Virus record (IMG/VR): IMGVR_UViG_3300044527_000383 | Coordinates: 1-37,134 of that record | Source of the DNA: a virus | Strand: one strand, 5' to 3' | DNA: 37,134 nucleotides | Part shown: piece by piece, positions 7,970 to 15,133 of the stretch | Position numbering within the stretch: the stretch's first letter is position 1 | Layout of the letters: each line of letters begins with the position of its first letter | Notes under the pieces: model-generated | Seen by the model: only the letters and a program-made list of their open reading frames with translations | Told to the model about the DNA's origin: nothing | Database searches by the model: none | Position numbers and translations under genes: made by a program

Positions 7970-8689
7970 GTGGCTAACACTCCGACACGTTTCTCCCGAG
8001 GCGTAACCAACGTCTCAGCATCCGACCCTATGCGGATGCTTCCTATTCCAGATCCGACTGCCGTTCATGTCTGGTTCGATGATTTCGACAACTTCGAAGC
8101 GGACCAGTGGATCAACACCACGACCGAGGCTGGCGCTGGCTCTGCGACCGAAGCCGTAGGCAACCTTGATGGCGGCATTCTCGTCATCACGAACGACGCT
8201 GCCGACAATGACGCGGTGTTCCTGCAATACTCGGGCGACGATGCAACCGGCGCCGTGGAGAGCTTCAAGTTCATCGCGGGCAAGCAGCTCTGGTTCAAGG
8301 CTCGCCTGAAGATCGATGAAGTTGTCCAGTCAGACTTCGTGCTGGGCCTTCAGATCACGGACACCACGCCCTTGGCTGTGTCGGACGGCGTCTATTTCAT
8401 GAAGGATGACGGGGACGCTAACCTCGATTGTTACGTCACGAAGAACGGCACCTCGACCACGGCGACTGCCGCCTCGACGCTGACGGCTGACACCTATGCG
8501 GTGCTGGGCTTCTACTACAACGGCGTCGATGCGATCGAGTTCTTCAAGGACAGCACGGTCATCGCACGGCTGGCGGTCACCAACCTGCCGGACGATGAAG
8601 AGATGACCATCAGCTTCGGCATCCAGAACGGCGAAGCGGTCGCGAAGGTCTTGAGCGTCGATTACATTCTCGTCGCCAAGGAGCGGTAA
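7970..8689 (+). CDS. Beta-sandwich virion accessory protein (lectin/LamG-like)
   Basis: 239 residues from a GTG start with GAAAGG upstream. The sequence FDDFDNFEADQWINTTTEAG, then FKARLKIDEVVQSDFVLGLQ and AVLGFYYNGVDAIEFFKDST, has the strand spacing of concanavalin-A/LamG-type jelly rolls, which bind glycans or pack on capsids. No membrane segment. It is the first gene after the coat terminator and leads a row of small beta-rich proteins. A capsid-surface or neck fibre role is likely; carbohydrate binding is only a possibility. Confidence 0.6.
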   Translation: MANTPTRFSRGVTNVSASDPMRMLPIPDPTAVHVWFDDFDNFEADQWINTTTEAGAGSATEAVGNLDGGILVITNDAADNDAVFLQYSGDDATGAVESFKFIAGKQLWFKARLKIDEVVQSDFVLGLQITDTTPLAVSDGVYFMKDDGDANLDCYVTKNGTSTTATAASTLTADTYAVLGFYYNGVDAIEFFKDSTVIARLAVTNLPDDEEMTISFGIQNGEAVAKVLSVDYILVAKER

Positions 8690-8692
8690 GAC

Positions 8693-9073
8693 ATGGCTGA
8701 CGCAGTCGCCTCCCAAACGCTTCAGGACGGTCCCCGCAACGCCGTGATGAAGTTCACAAACGTCTCTGACGGGACCGGCGAATCCGCTGTTTTGAAGGTG
8801 GATGTGTCGGCGCTGGACACGGCTCCTACCGAAGTCCGGATTATGAAAATCCACTACACGACGAGCGGCATGTCGGTTCGTATCCTCTGGGATGCAACGG
8901 CTGACGTGGTGGCGTGGATACTGCCGGCTGACGACACCGGAAGCATAGACTTCACGGCGTTCGGCGGCTTGGCAAATGATGGCGGCGCTGGCGTGACCGG
9001 GGACATCCTGTTCACCACGGTAGGCCACACAGCCGCAGACACTTACGCCATTGTTCTGGAGATGGCGAAGTGA
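8693..9073 (+). CDS. Small virion structural protein
   Basis: 126 residues, four bases after the preceding stop. The sequence is beta-rich and neutral (SAVLKVDVSALDTAPTEVRI, GMSVRILWDATADVVAWILP) and ends TYAIVLEMAK. This pattern of an eight- to ten-strand sandwich without catalytic residues matches small phage proteins encoded between coat and fibre genes. The stop overlaps the next GTG. Role unknown. Confidence 0.55.
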   Translation: MADAVASQTLQDGPRNAVMKFTNVSDGTGESAVLKVDVSALDTAPTEVRIMKIHYTTSGMSVRILWDATADVVAWILPADDTGSIDFTAFGGLANDGGAGVTGDILFTTVGHTAADTYAIVLEMAK

Positions 9074-9432
9074 CGTGGAAAGGCTCATACCAGCCGGGCA
9101 GGCCATACGCGGTCTGTGACCGTTGCTATGCCAAGGTCCGGCTGGATGAGCTGCGGACGGAATGGTCAAACTCGCGGGTATGTGACGGCTGCTACGACCC
9201 GCGACCTGTCCACCTGTCCACGCCTGTTCTGAGGCCTGGCGAGGGTGCGCCGCTTCCCGGTGCAAGGCCAGACACGCAGCCTGAAGCCGCGGATGCTGAT
9301 CTGGACTTCGAATATCGCGACGGCGTGTCCCGCATCTTCCCGCAATACCCCGATGGGGAAGCCCTGCTGCTGGATGAAGACGGCACAATTCTCACCGATG
9401 AAGATGACACCATTCTGACGGATGAAACCTGA
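9070..9432 (+). CDS. Zinc-ribbon phage protein with acidic tail
   Basis: 120 residues from the GTG that overlaps the previous stop (GTGA). Cysteines at 16, 19, 38 and 41 form two CxxC knuckles (CDRCYAK...RVCDGCYDPR) 18 residues apart, a zinc-ribbon pattern that I recall in phage structural operons. The C-terminus is acidic and ends in a short tandem repeat (DEDGTILTDE / DDTILTDE). Zinc probably only stabilises the fold, and no nuclease residues are evident. Its stop overlaps the next ATG (TGATG). Function unknown. Confidence 0.6.
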   Translation: MTWKGSYQPGRPYAVCDRCYAKVRLDELRTEWSNSRVCDGCYDPRPVHLSTPVLRPGEGAPLPGARPDTQPEAADADLDFEYRDGVSRIFPQYPDGEALLLDEDGTILTDEDDTILTDET

Positions 9433-10889
9433 TGGCGCTCGGTCGAAGGCTCTCACAGTCCACATCCAAGGCTAACAACCTCCGCGTTGATGGCGTTGGT
9501 ACGCAGTCGCTGGAAACATACATCGACAAGCTGGACCTGCTCACCGTCTCGGGGGCGAATACGTTCAACGACCTTACAGTCTCAGGCACGACACCGCGTC
9601 TCAACTTCATCGAAAGCGATGCAGCAACTGACGAGAAATACTTCAGCATCGTCTCCGACGCTGGGCGACTGTTCATCCAGTCTCGAAACGACGCCGGCAC
9701 GTTTGGCGAAAACATCATCGGTATTGATCGCACGGACACAGACGGCACTCAGATCCAGCTAAACGCTCCGGTTGTCATCTCAACAGATGAAAACACGACA
9801 GAAGTCGCCCTGACAATTGACTCATCAGGCCCGCTAAGCGGAACAACGGCAGGGCCATTCAAGTTCAACTACATTTTCGCTGAGTGGACGTCGGGAATGT
9901 CCGGCACAGGCGGTCCGGGCGAGGATGACAGCGCCTCGTTAACCGGAACGGTGTTTCAGTTGAACGTGGGCGGCCCGAACTATGATGGACTCGTGGCGGC
10001 GTTCTCAGTCGCTGTGAGCATTATCACTACCGATGACGACTCGTGCGCCGGAGATAAAACTGCTTTCTCAACCGGATTGCGAATCTCACATGCAAGCCCC
10101 GGCAAGGGGTATGCGGGCGCCAGCGCCGTAACCGTTGAGGCGGGGGGCGAAAGCCCTCAGGTTCTCACTTGGGAATGTGACCTCGCGATCAACACGCCAG
10201 ACGGAGTGATCAATGGGGGCGGGATAAACTCGTGGAGCTGGGGCTCATATCAAGCAACGAACACTTATAGCGCCTATCTGATTGGCGTTAGCGGGGCCCC
10301 CGGTGCCGCCAAATGGAAATCCGGGATCAAGCTTTACACGAATGAGGGCGGGGACGGTGACACGCCGCAGCCGATCGATACAGACGGCAACCTGATCGAC
10401 GCTGACAATCCGGGCACGCTCGGCAGTCTCATCTACCTACCCGATTGGGACGTGGACGAGTATCACATCAAGACACTGAACCTGGAGATCGACGGCGCGG
10501 GGCGTTACAATGGCGCGACCATTGATGAACTGGCATGGTCAAGCCATACGCCAACGATCAGCTCCGCTGGTGGATCAATCACGACGTCTTCCACATCCGG
10601 ACAGTACAGGCGACTTTTCGGCAGAACCATTGTCTACCGCGGTCGCGTCACGTTGACTACGGTCGGCACGGCTACCGGCGCATTGCAGATTGATCTTCCG
10701 GTTGATGCGGACACCACCAATTCTGCGGTGCTGTACGGGCGCGAAGTTGGAACAACAGGAAAAGGCGTTGCAGGCACCATTCAGTCTGCTGACCTTGTGA
10801 ATTGCATTTTAGTAGATGCCGCGAGCGTTTTCACAGGCGGAAACGGCACGATTGTAGACTTCGAACTTGTGTACGAAGCCGCCGCCTAA
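9432..10889 (+). CDS. Tail fibre / receptor-binding-type protein
   Basis: 485 residues, Gly/Ser/Thr/Asp-rich and beta-predicted throughout. After a short N-terminal anchor (residues 1-40) comes a typical fibre shaft segment (TVSGTTPRLNFIESDAATDE, RLFIQSRNDAGTFG), then a large domain with aromatic and Gly turns (INSWSWGSYQATNTYSAYLIG) and a C-terminal knob-like part (SSAGGSITTSSTSGQY onward). Such proteins usually form trimers that contact the host surface. Position among the small structural genes supports this; a role as a head or tail fibre cannot be separated from sequence. Confidence 0.65.
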   Translation: MALGRRLSQSTSKANNLRVDGVGTQSLETYIDKLDLLTVSGANTFNDLTVSGTTPRLNFIESDAATDEKYFSIVSDAGRLFIQSRNDAGTFGENIIGIDRTDTDGTQIQLNAPVVISTDENTTEVALTIDSSGPLSGTTAGPFKFNYIFAEWTSGMSGTGGPGEDDSASLTGTVFQLNVGGPNYDGLVAAFSVAVSIITTDDDSCAGDKTAFSTGLRISHASPGKGYAGASAVTVEAGGESPQVLTWECDLAINTPDGVINGGGINSWSWGSYQATNTYSAYLIGVSGAPGAAKWKSGIKLYTNEGGDGDTPQPIDTDGNLIDADNPGTLGSLIYLPDWDVDEYHIKTLNLEIDGAGRYNGATIDELAWSSHTPTISSAGGSITTSSTSGQYRRLFGRTIVYRGRVTLTTVGTATGALQIDLPVDADTTNSAVLYGREVGTTGKGVAGTIQSADLVNCILVDAASVFTGGNGTIVDFELVYEAAA

Positions 10890-10903
10890 ACAGGAAAAGC
10901 AAT

Positions 10904-11230
10904 ATGTTCTCGCTTACGTTCACCCCGCAGGAACTCGCCGCCATTCAGGTGTCGATTACGAACCCGCCAAAGGGTCATTCGACACCGGATATGCTCAAGG
11001 CGTCTGCGATGCTTGGCAAGTTTAAAGAAGCCATTACAGCCAACGAAGAGCATCCCGATCTTCTGCTCGAAAAAGCAGAGTTCGACTTCCTCAAGAGATG
11101 CTTCGACGGGATGGTGTGGGGCCGCTACGTTGAGGAAGTCAGCACGGCTCACGAAAAGATAATAGCTGCCAAGCAGGTCAAGGTTGAAATCGCCAAGCCA
11201 AACGGCGCGGAATACACTGCGCACAACTAG
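10904..11230 (+). CDS. Hypothetical helical phage protein
   Basis: 108 residues starting MFSLTFTPQELAAIQVSITN at 10904, preceded by AGGAAA; the frame is open further upstream but would overlap the fibre gene. The rest is helical (DMLKASAMLGKFKEAITANE, FLKRCFDGMVWGRYVEEV). It ends the rightward run of genes: its last four bases overlap the end of the convergent methyltransferase gene. No domain recognised; small proteins of this kind often accompany fibre genes. Confidence 0.5.
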   Translation: MFSLTFTPQELAAIQVSITNPPKGHSTPDMLKASAMLGKFKEAITANEEHPDLLLEKAEFDFLKRCFDGMVWGRYVEEVSTAHEKIIAAKQVKVEIAKPNGAEYTAHN

Positions 11231-12012
11231 GCTGGAACATAGAAACCATCATGTCCGGAGGCTTTGCGAAACACCTGCTTGAGCCCAGCGCGTTCCAGCA
11301 TCGCCTTGATTGCAGTCTCTACCGGCTCGCCGTGATGTTCGACCGCGATGAAGTTGATCCGGTAGGGTGTCGCTGCCCTGGCGTTCTCAGCGAAAAACGC
11401 TTCAAGGATCGCGTACTCTGAGCCTTCGGTGTCGCAGCTGAGAAAGTTGATCGTCTGCGGCGCTTCGTGATGCTGAAGCATATCAAAGAGAGAGATCGTC
11501 TCGACGCAGTAGGATCGCCCCCCGAGGTTGCCAGCAGTCATGTGGGCTGAGGTCGTGCTTTGGGTATGATCGTTCTCGGCTTCCGCAAACGTAAGGTATT
11601 CGCCGCTCTTGGCCGATACGCAGCGCGTCTCAATTTTCGCCCTGCGGTTGGCATATAGCCCGCCTTGCCAGTGACGCGACGGCTCAGCGAGGAGGCATGT
11701 CCAGGCAAACTCGCGTTCAAGCATCACAGTGTTAGACATGGCCAAGCCATCGCACGCGCCGAACTCGACTGCGTACCCGCCGCGCTTTCCCTGATTGTAG
11801 ATCAAGGCAAAGACGTCCTGAAAGAACTGTGACGTGGATTGGGGAACAGCATCCGCAATCTCAGCCATTTTGGTTCCGTTCGGAAACGCGCCGAACTGAC
11901 CAAAGGCAGACAGCAGGGCGTGCAGCCTGTCTCGCTGCTTAATCATCTGACGGACAGAGAAGGCATGAAATTCGGCCTGCTGCTGCCAGTTGGGTTCGAC
12001 AACTTCTGGCAT
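11227..12012 (-). CDS. FkbM-family SAM-dependent methyltransferase
   Basis: 261 residues from the ATG at 12012, chosen because AAGGAG stands ten bases upstream. The SAM-binding loop is VEFGACDGL (residues 82-90), followed by an acidic strand end (LLAEPSRHW) and the FkbM hallmark DTEGSE at 194-199. FkbM enzymes O-methylate sugars or secondary metabolites. It is on the opposite strand to the surrounding virion genes, four bases behind a ribbon-helix-helix regulator, so it is probably expressed from its own promoter in the lysogen. Methylation of host surface glycan, altering phage adsorption, is a reasonable inference but not shown. Confidence 0.8.
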   Translation of the reverse strand: MPEVVEPNWQQQAEFHAFSVRQMIKQRDRLHALLSAFGQFGAFPNGTKMAEIADAVPQSTSQFFQDVFALIYNQGKRGGYAVEFGACDGLAMSNTVMLEREFAWTCLLAEPSRHWQGGLYANRRAKIETRCVSAKSGEYLTFAEAENDHTQSTTSAHMTAGNLGGRSYCVETISLFDMLQHHEAPQTINFLSCDTEGSEYAILEAFFAENARAATPYRINFIAVEHHGEPVETAIKAMLERAGLKQVFRKASGHDGFYVPA

Positions 12013-12016
12013 GTTC

Positions 12017-12211
12017 CTACTCCTTGAGTCCAAGGGCCTGAGCGACGAGGCGACGTATCGCTTCGGGGCGCGTTGCTCCTGGCATGTTTTTGACGATCCA
12101 CGCATCCAGTGCTTTGAGCAATGGAGGCTGGAAGCGGACTCCTAAAAGCGTGCCCTTGCCAGTCGGCTTCGGGCCACGTCGTTTCTGTGTTATCACGGTT
12201 TTCTTTGCCAT
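12017..12211 (-). CDS. Ribbon-helix-helix (RHH/CopG-type) transcriptional regulator
   Basis: 64 residues (MAKKTVITQKRRGPKPTGKG...). The basic arm is followed by a strand (TLLGVRF), helix A (PPLLKALDAWIVKN), a turn, and helix B (TRPEAIRRLVAQALG), the classic RHH order in which paired strands enter the DNA major groove. The ATG at 12211 is preferred over upstream codons because it follows the family pattern, although only TTGACA stands before it. A 13-base motif occurs once just upstream of the ATG and once in the first codons, as expected for autoregulation. The gene ends four bases before the methyltransferase start, so both form an operon. Confidence 0.8.
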   Translation of the reverse strand: MAKKTVITQKRRGPKPTGKGTLLGVRFQPPLLKALDAWIVKNMPGATRPEAIRRLVAQALGLKE

Positions 12212-12232
12212 TGTCAACCGTGTTATCACGGT
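12187..12232 (-). promoter_or_regulatory. Likely RHH operator: repeated palindromic site
   Basis: A palindrome ACCGTG-TTAT-CACGGT spans 12217-12232. The 13 bases GTGTTATCACGGT occur at 12220-12232 and again at 12187-12199, 33 bp apart (about three helical turns). One copy is upstream of the RHH gene, the other overlaps its first codons. On the minus strand TTGACA (12216-12211) stands 17 bases from GATAAC inside the second copy, a possible promoter, though its start point would lie within the gene. Binding of the regulator here is inferred. Confidence 0.6.
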
Positions 12233-12284
12233 GGCGAGGCGAGCGGAACCTCGGCGCGATTGCAACGCTTCTGCGTGAGAAAAC

Positions 12285-12956
12285 ATGGCAATTTCCCTCA
12301 CCTACACAGCCGGCGAGTTCGTGGATGAAGCGCTGAAGCGCGTTCAGATCCTCGGAGACGGCCAGACCGCATCGGCCTATCAGTGGACAATAGCGCGCAG
12401 CCACATCAACGGGCTGCTCAAGCTGCTGGTGACGCAAGGTCCGAGCGAGTGGCGCAGGGCAACGCAGACGCCAGCCATGACCGCAGCGCAGGCTTATGTG
12501 ACGTGCAGCCCGCGTCCCGATCGCGTCCACCGCGTCTACTACCGCAACGCAGCCGGGTATGACCTGGAGATGCAGCAATGGAACATGGACGATTACGAGC
12601 GCATCCCGGTCAAGACCAGCACGGGACGCCCGACCATCTTCGCCGTCGATCGACAGCGCACATCCACCACGGTTTACATCTGGCCTGTTCCCGATGCGAC
12701 GATTGCGGCAGGTACGCTGCGCATCTCCTATGAGCGTGTCCCCGAGGATGTGGTGAACACGTCCGACATTATGGACATACCGCAAGAGGCTTTTGATGTC
12801 CTCATGGACCTTGTTGGTGGTCGGACGGGACAATCACTAGGACTTGCGGATAAGTCACCGGTTGCAGCAGCTTTGGAGCGCGGAACGGGCAACCTCAACG
12901 AGTTTTTGGGTTATGATCGCGGACATTCCATTAGGTTTTCCGTGGTGAGCGAATGA
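12285..12956 (+). CDS. P22 gp4-like head-completion / tail accessory protein
   Basis: 223 residues. The helical start (AGEFVDEALKRVQILGDGQT, with AYQWTIARSHINGLLKLLVT) and the following short beta domain (YVTCSPRPDRVHRVYYRNAA, TVYIWPVPDATIAAGTLRIS) match the form of P22 gp4-like proteins, which bind the portal and close the filled head. A C-terminal helix contains DIPQEAFDVLMDLVGG. The gene reopens the rightward late operon after the reversed methyltransferase cassette and lies upstream of ejection-protein genes, as in P22-like phages. Family assignment is by pattern, without alignment. Confidence 0.7.
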   Translation: MAISLTYTAGEFVDEALKRVQILGDGQTASAYQWTIARSHINGLLKLLVTQGPSEWRRATQTPAMTAAQAYVTCSPRPDRVHRVYYRNAAGYDLEMQQWNMDDYERIPVKTSTGRPTIFAVDRQRTSTTVYIWPVPDATIAAGTLRISYERVPEDVVNTSDIMDIPQEAFDVLMDLVGGRTGQSLGLADKSPVAAALERGTGNLNEFLGYDRGHSIRFSVVSE

Positions 12957-13537
12957 AGCTGTGTTCGGTAGAAGGTTGCGAGCGCAAGTTTCTCGCTAAA
13001 GGGATGTGCTCAAGCCATTACGATCGCTTCCGAAAGTATGGAACGACAGAACCCAAGCGTATGACAGAGAGGGGCGCGGGCCGTAGATTTGTCGAAGACA
13101 ACGTCGGGAACGCTTCCCAAGAATGTCTGTTTTGGCCGTTCCCTAACTGCGGATATCCAGAGGTTTCGGTGGATGGAAAGCGCATCAGGGCGCACCGCTA
13201 CATGTGCATTCTGAAGCATGGAGAACCAAAGCTACCGGCGCTGGAGGCGGCGCACTCGTGCGGGCAGGGTCACAAAGGGTGCGTAAACCCGAACCACATT
13301 CGCTGGCTTACCCCGTCAGAAAACCAGCTTGAGCGCCGCAAGCATGGCACCAGCAACGCTGGCGATCGGAATGGCCGTCGCAAGATCAACTCGCTCATCG
13401 CTGAGAAAATCCGCAACGATGCGCGTCGTCCAAAAGAAATTGCGGCAGAGTTCGGCATTACACCTTCGATGATTTGGGAAATCAGAACCGGGCGGGCATG
13501 GGCCATCCCGTCTCAACAGAGTGAGCATAATCCATGA
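12953..13537 (+). CDS. HNH homing-type endonuclease
   Basis: 194 residues in three parts. An N-terminal zinc finger-like region (CSVEGCERKFLAKGMCSSHY); a central HNH core with AHRYMCILKHG, then AAHSCGQGHKGCVNPNHIRW, giving the His-Asn-His metal site; and a C-terminal helix-turn-helix (PKEIAAEFGITPSMIWEIRT) for DNA recognition. This architecture is common in free-standing phage homing nucleases. It sits between structural genes with ATGA overlaps on both sides, so it was inserted without breaking coupling. Local sequence is more A/T-rich than its neighbours, consistent with transfer. Confidence 0.8.
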   Translation: MKLCSVEGCERKFLAKGMCSSHYDRFRKYGTTEPKRMTERGAGRRFVEDNVGNASQECLFWPFPNCGYPEVSVDGKRIRAHRYMCILKHGEPKLPALEAAHSCGQGHKGCVNPNHIRWLTPSENQLERRKHGTSNAGDRNGRRKINSLIAEKIRNDARRPKEIAAEFGITPSMIWEIRTGRAWAIPSQQSEHNP

Positions 13538-13716
13538 GCAAGCCAAAAATCACTGACGACTCGATCCGCGTTCTCCGCAAGGCGCTGCGCACGAAGCTGG
13601 GTATCAGCGCGGGCAAGCCTGCGAAGAAGCAGGTGAAGCGCGAGAAGGTCGAGGACGAGGAGCCCGCCCCGCGCGCGAAGAAAGCGGAACGTCTGGGCTA
13701 CGCTGACCTCTCGTGA
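13534..13716 (+). CDS. Small basic/acidic protein
   Basis: 60 residues. A short helix (DDSIRVLRKALRTKLGISAG) is followed by a Lys/Glu/Pro-rich segment and a conserved-looking end (RLGYADLS). It overlaps both neighbours by four bases (ATGA and GTGA), which supports that it is translated. The charge pattern resembles small virion or scaffold-type linkers; no function can be assigned. Confidence 0.5.
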   Translation: MSKPKITDDSIRVLRKALRTKLGISAGKPAKKQVKREKVEDEEPAPRAKKAERLGYADLS

Positions 13717-14129
13717 ACGTTCGCCCGGCGACGCTGGACGACCTGCCGCGCCTCATGGGCTATGCGGCTGAGTTCCTGTCCTATCATCCGCTCACCAGCC
13801 AGTTTCCGCGCGATATGACGGCGGTGGAAGCCATGCTGCGGCGGATGATCGAGGGCGAGGACGCAGCGTTGCTGGTGCATGATCGTGGGGCCATTGGCGG
13901 GGTCATTGCTCCGCTCTGGTGTTCGCCTGACGTGCGTGTGGCGAATGAGCTGTTCTGGTGGTCCGAGGCCAACGGGCTGAGCCTGATGAAAGCCTTCGAA
14001 GCGTGGGCCAACGAACGCGGCGCGCAGGTGGTCAACATGGTGATGATAATGGGCCGTCGCGACGTTTCACCGATCTATGACCGGGCGGGATACATGCCGA
14101 TTGAACTTTCGTTTGTGAGGGCCGCCTGA
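13713..14129 (+). CDS. GNAT-family N-acetyltransferase
   Basis: 138 residues from a GTG within the GTGA overlap. It starts with the usual GNAT strand-helix (NVRPATLDDLPRLMGYAAEF), then a strand pair around ALLVHDRGAIGGVIAPLW, the helix after the acetyl-CoA loop (LMKAFEAWANERGAQVV), and the closing strand with SPIYDRAGYMPIELSFV. The pyrophosphate-binding loop is not a clear Q/RxxGxG/A. Such genes are often found beside ejection-protein genes in podovirus-like phages, where their substrate is unknown; acetylation of a host or virion protein is possible. Confidence 0.75.
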   Translation: MNVRPATLDDLPRLMGYAAEFLSYHPLTSQFPRDMTAVEAMLRRMIEGEDAALLVHDRGAIGGVIAPLWCSPDVRVANELFWWSEANGLSLMKAFEAWANERGAQVVNMVMIMGRRDVSPIYDRAGYMPIELSFVRAA

Positions 14130-15133
14130 TGGCTGCTATTTCGCTTGGAACCGCTATGATCGCGTCTGCGGTCGTTGGCTCTGGCGCTGCGCTCTATGCC
14201 GGAAGCCAGCAGTCAAAGGCGATCAAGAACGCTGGCAATCAACAGCAGCAAGCCCAGAACCAGGCGCTTCAGTTCCAGCGCGAAAGCCGCGATCAGGCGC
14301 GTGACGTTCTCAGCAAGTACGCGGTCGAAGGCAATGCCTCACGCGGTCGGCAGAACGCATTCCTCGGGCTCAACCAGCCATCGGCAGGCGGCGGGCAATA
14401 CAGCGGCGCGATGGGCTCAACACAGCCCGACTTCGCAGCCTATGTCCGCAACAATCCCGATCTCGCAGCCGAGTTCTCGAAGCCGCAGGTAGCCGCGCAA
14501 TTCGGCGGCGATCCGGCAGCGTATGGCCGCTGGCATTCGCAGAACTTCGCAGGCGAGGGCCGAGCCATGCCCACAAGCGGCATGGGCCAGCCGGGAGCGC
14601 CAGACCCGACCGCGACCCCTGCCGAGACGCAGGAACAGGCATGGGCGGCATTCGAGGCAAGCCCTTGGGGCAAGATCGGCACGATGGAAGCCAACAACGC
14701 CCGTGACGCTTTCATAGCCTCTGCCGGCGCACAGGGCTCGTCACTGTCGGGACGCACGGCGCGCGGCATGGCGGAAGTCTCCGAGGAAGCCAAGCTCCGC
14801 AACTTCGGCGGCTACTATGGCGCGCTGGGCGATGTGACGGAGCGCGGCTACTCGGCAGACACCGGCATCGCCTCTGGCGGGCAGGCATTCGCGGATCGCG
14901 CAGCCAACATCACGCAGCAGGGCGGGCAGAACGCTGCGAACCTTGCGATGATGAAAGGCCAGAACCAGGCGAACACGGCAGGCGACCTCGCAAGCTGGAT
15001 CGGCTGGGGCATGGGCAATATGGGCTCGATGGGCGGCACGGCAGGCGGGACCAGCGTCGGATATGGCAGCAGCGCGGGCTCTACGGCGGGCCGCGCGCGT
15101 TCTGGTGGCCTCGGCAGGAGCCGCATCTCATGA
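14129..15133 (+). CDS. Ejection-type internal virion protein 1
   Basis: 334 residues. A hydrophobic N-terminus (ISLGTAMIASAVVGSGAALYA) is followed by a Gln-rich amphipathic helix, a Gly/Ala-rich central part with DFAAYVRNNPDLAAEFSKPQ, and a low-complexity Gly/Ser/Met tail. This matches the small ejection proteins (P22 gp7-like) that leave the head with the DNA and help form a channel through the cell envelope. It is the first of three consecutive genes with such properties. Its start overlaps the preceding stop (TGATG). Confidence 0.7.
   Translation: MAAISLGTAMIASAVVGSGAALYAGSQQSKAIKNAGNQQQQAQNQALQFQRESRDQARDVLSKYAVEGNASRGRQNAFLGLNQPSAGGGQYSGAMGSTQPDFAAYVRNNPDLAAEFSKPQVAAQFGGDPAAYGRWHSQNFAGEGRAMPTSGMGQPGAPDPTATPAETQEQAWAAFEASPWGKIGTMEANNARDAFIASAGAQGSSLSGRTARGMAEVSEEAKLRNFGGYYGALGDVTERGYSADTGIASGGQAFADRAANITQQGGQNAANLAMMKGQNQANTAGDLASWIGWGMGNMGSMGGTAGGTSVGYGSSAGSTAGRARSGGLGRSRIS

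Noticed and set aside
8330-9388. 352-residue open frame on the minus strand
   Set aside because: It is antisense to three well-supported genes (7970-9432), lacks a ribosome site, and its Arg/His/Cys-rich translation is typical of a shadow frame in GC-rich DNA.
11190-11226. A terminator between the convergent 10904-11230 and methyltransferase genes
   Set aside because: The genes overlap by four bases and no GC-rich stem followed by T-run is visible there.
12188-12216. TTGACA-N17-GATAAC as the main promoter of the RHH-FkbM operon
   Set aside because: It would start transcription inside the RHH gene and remove its start. It was kept only as a possibility in the operator entry.
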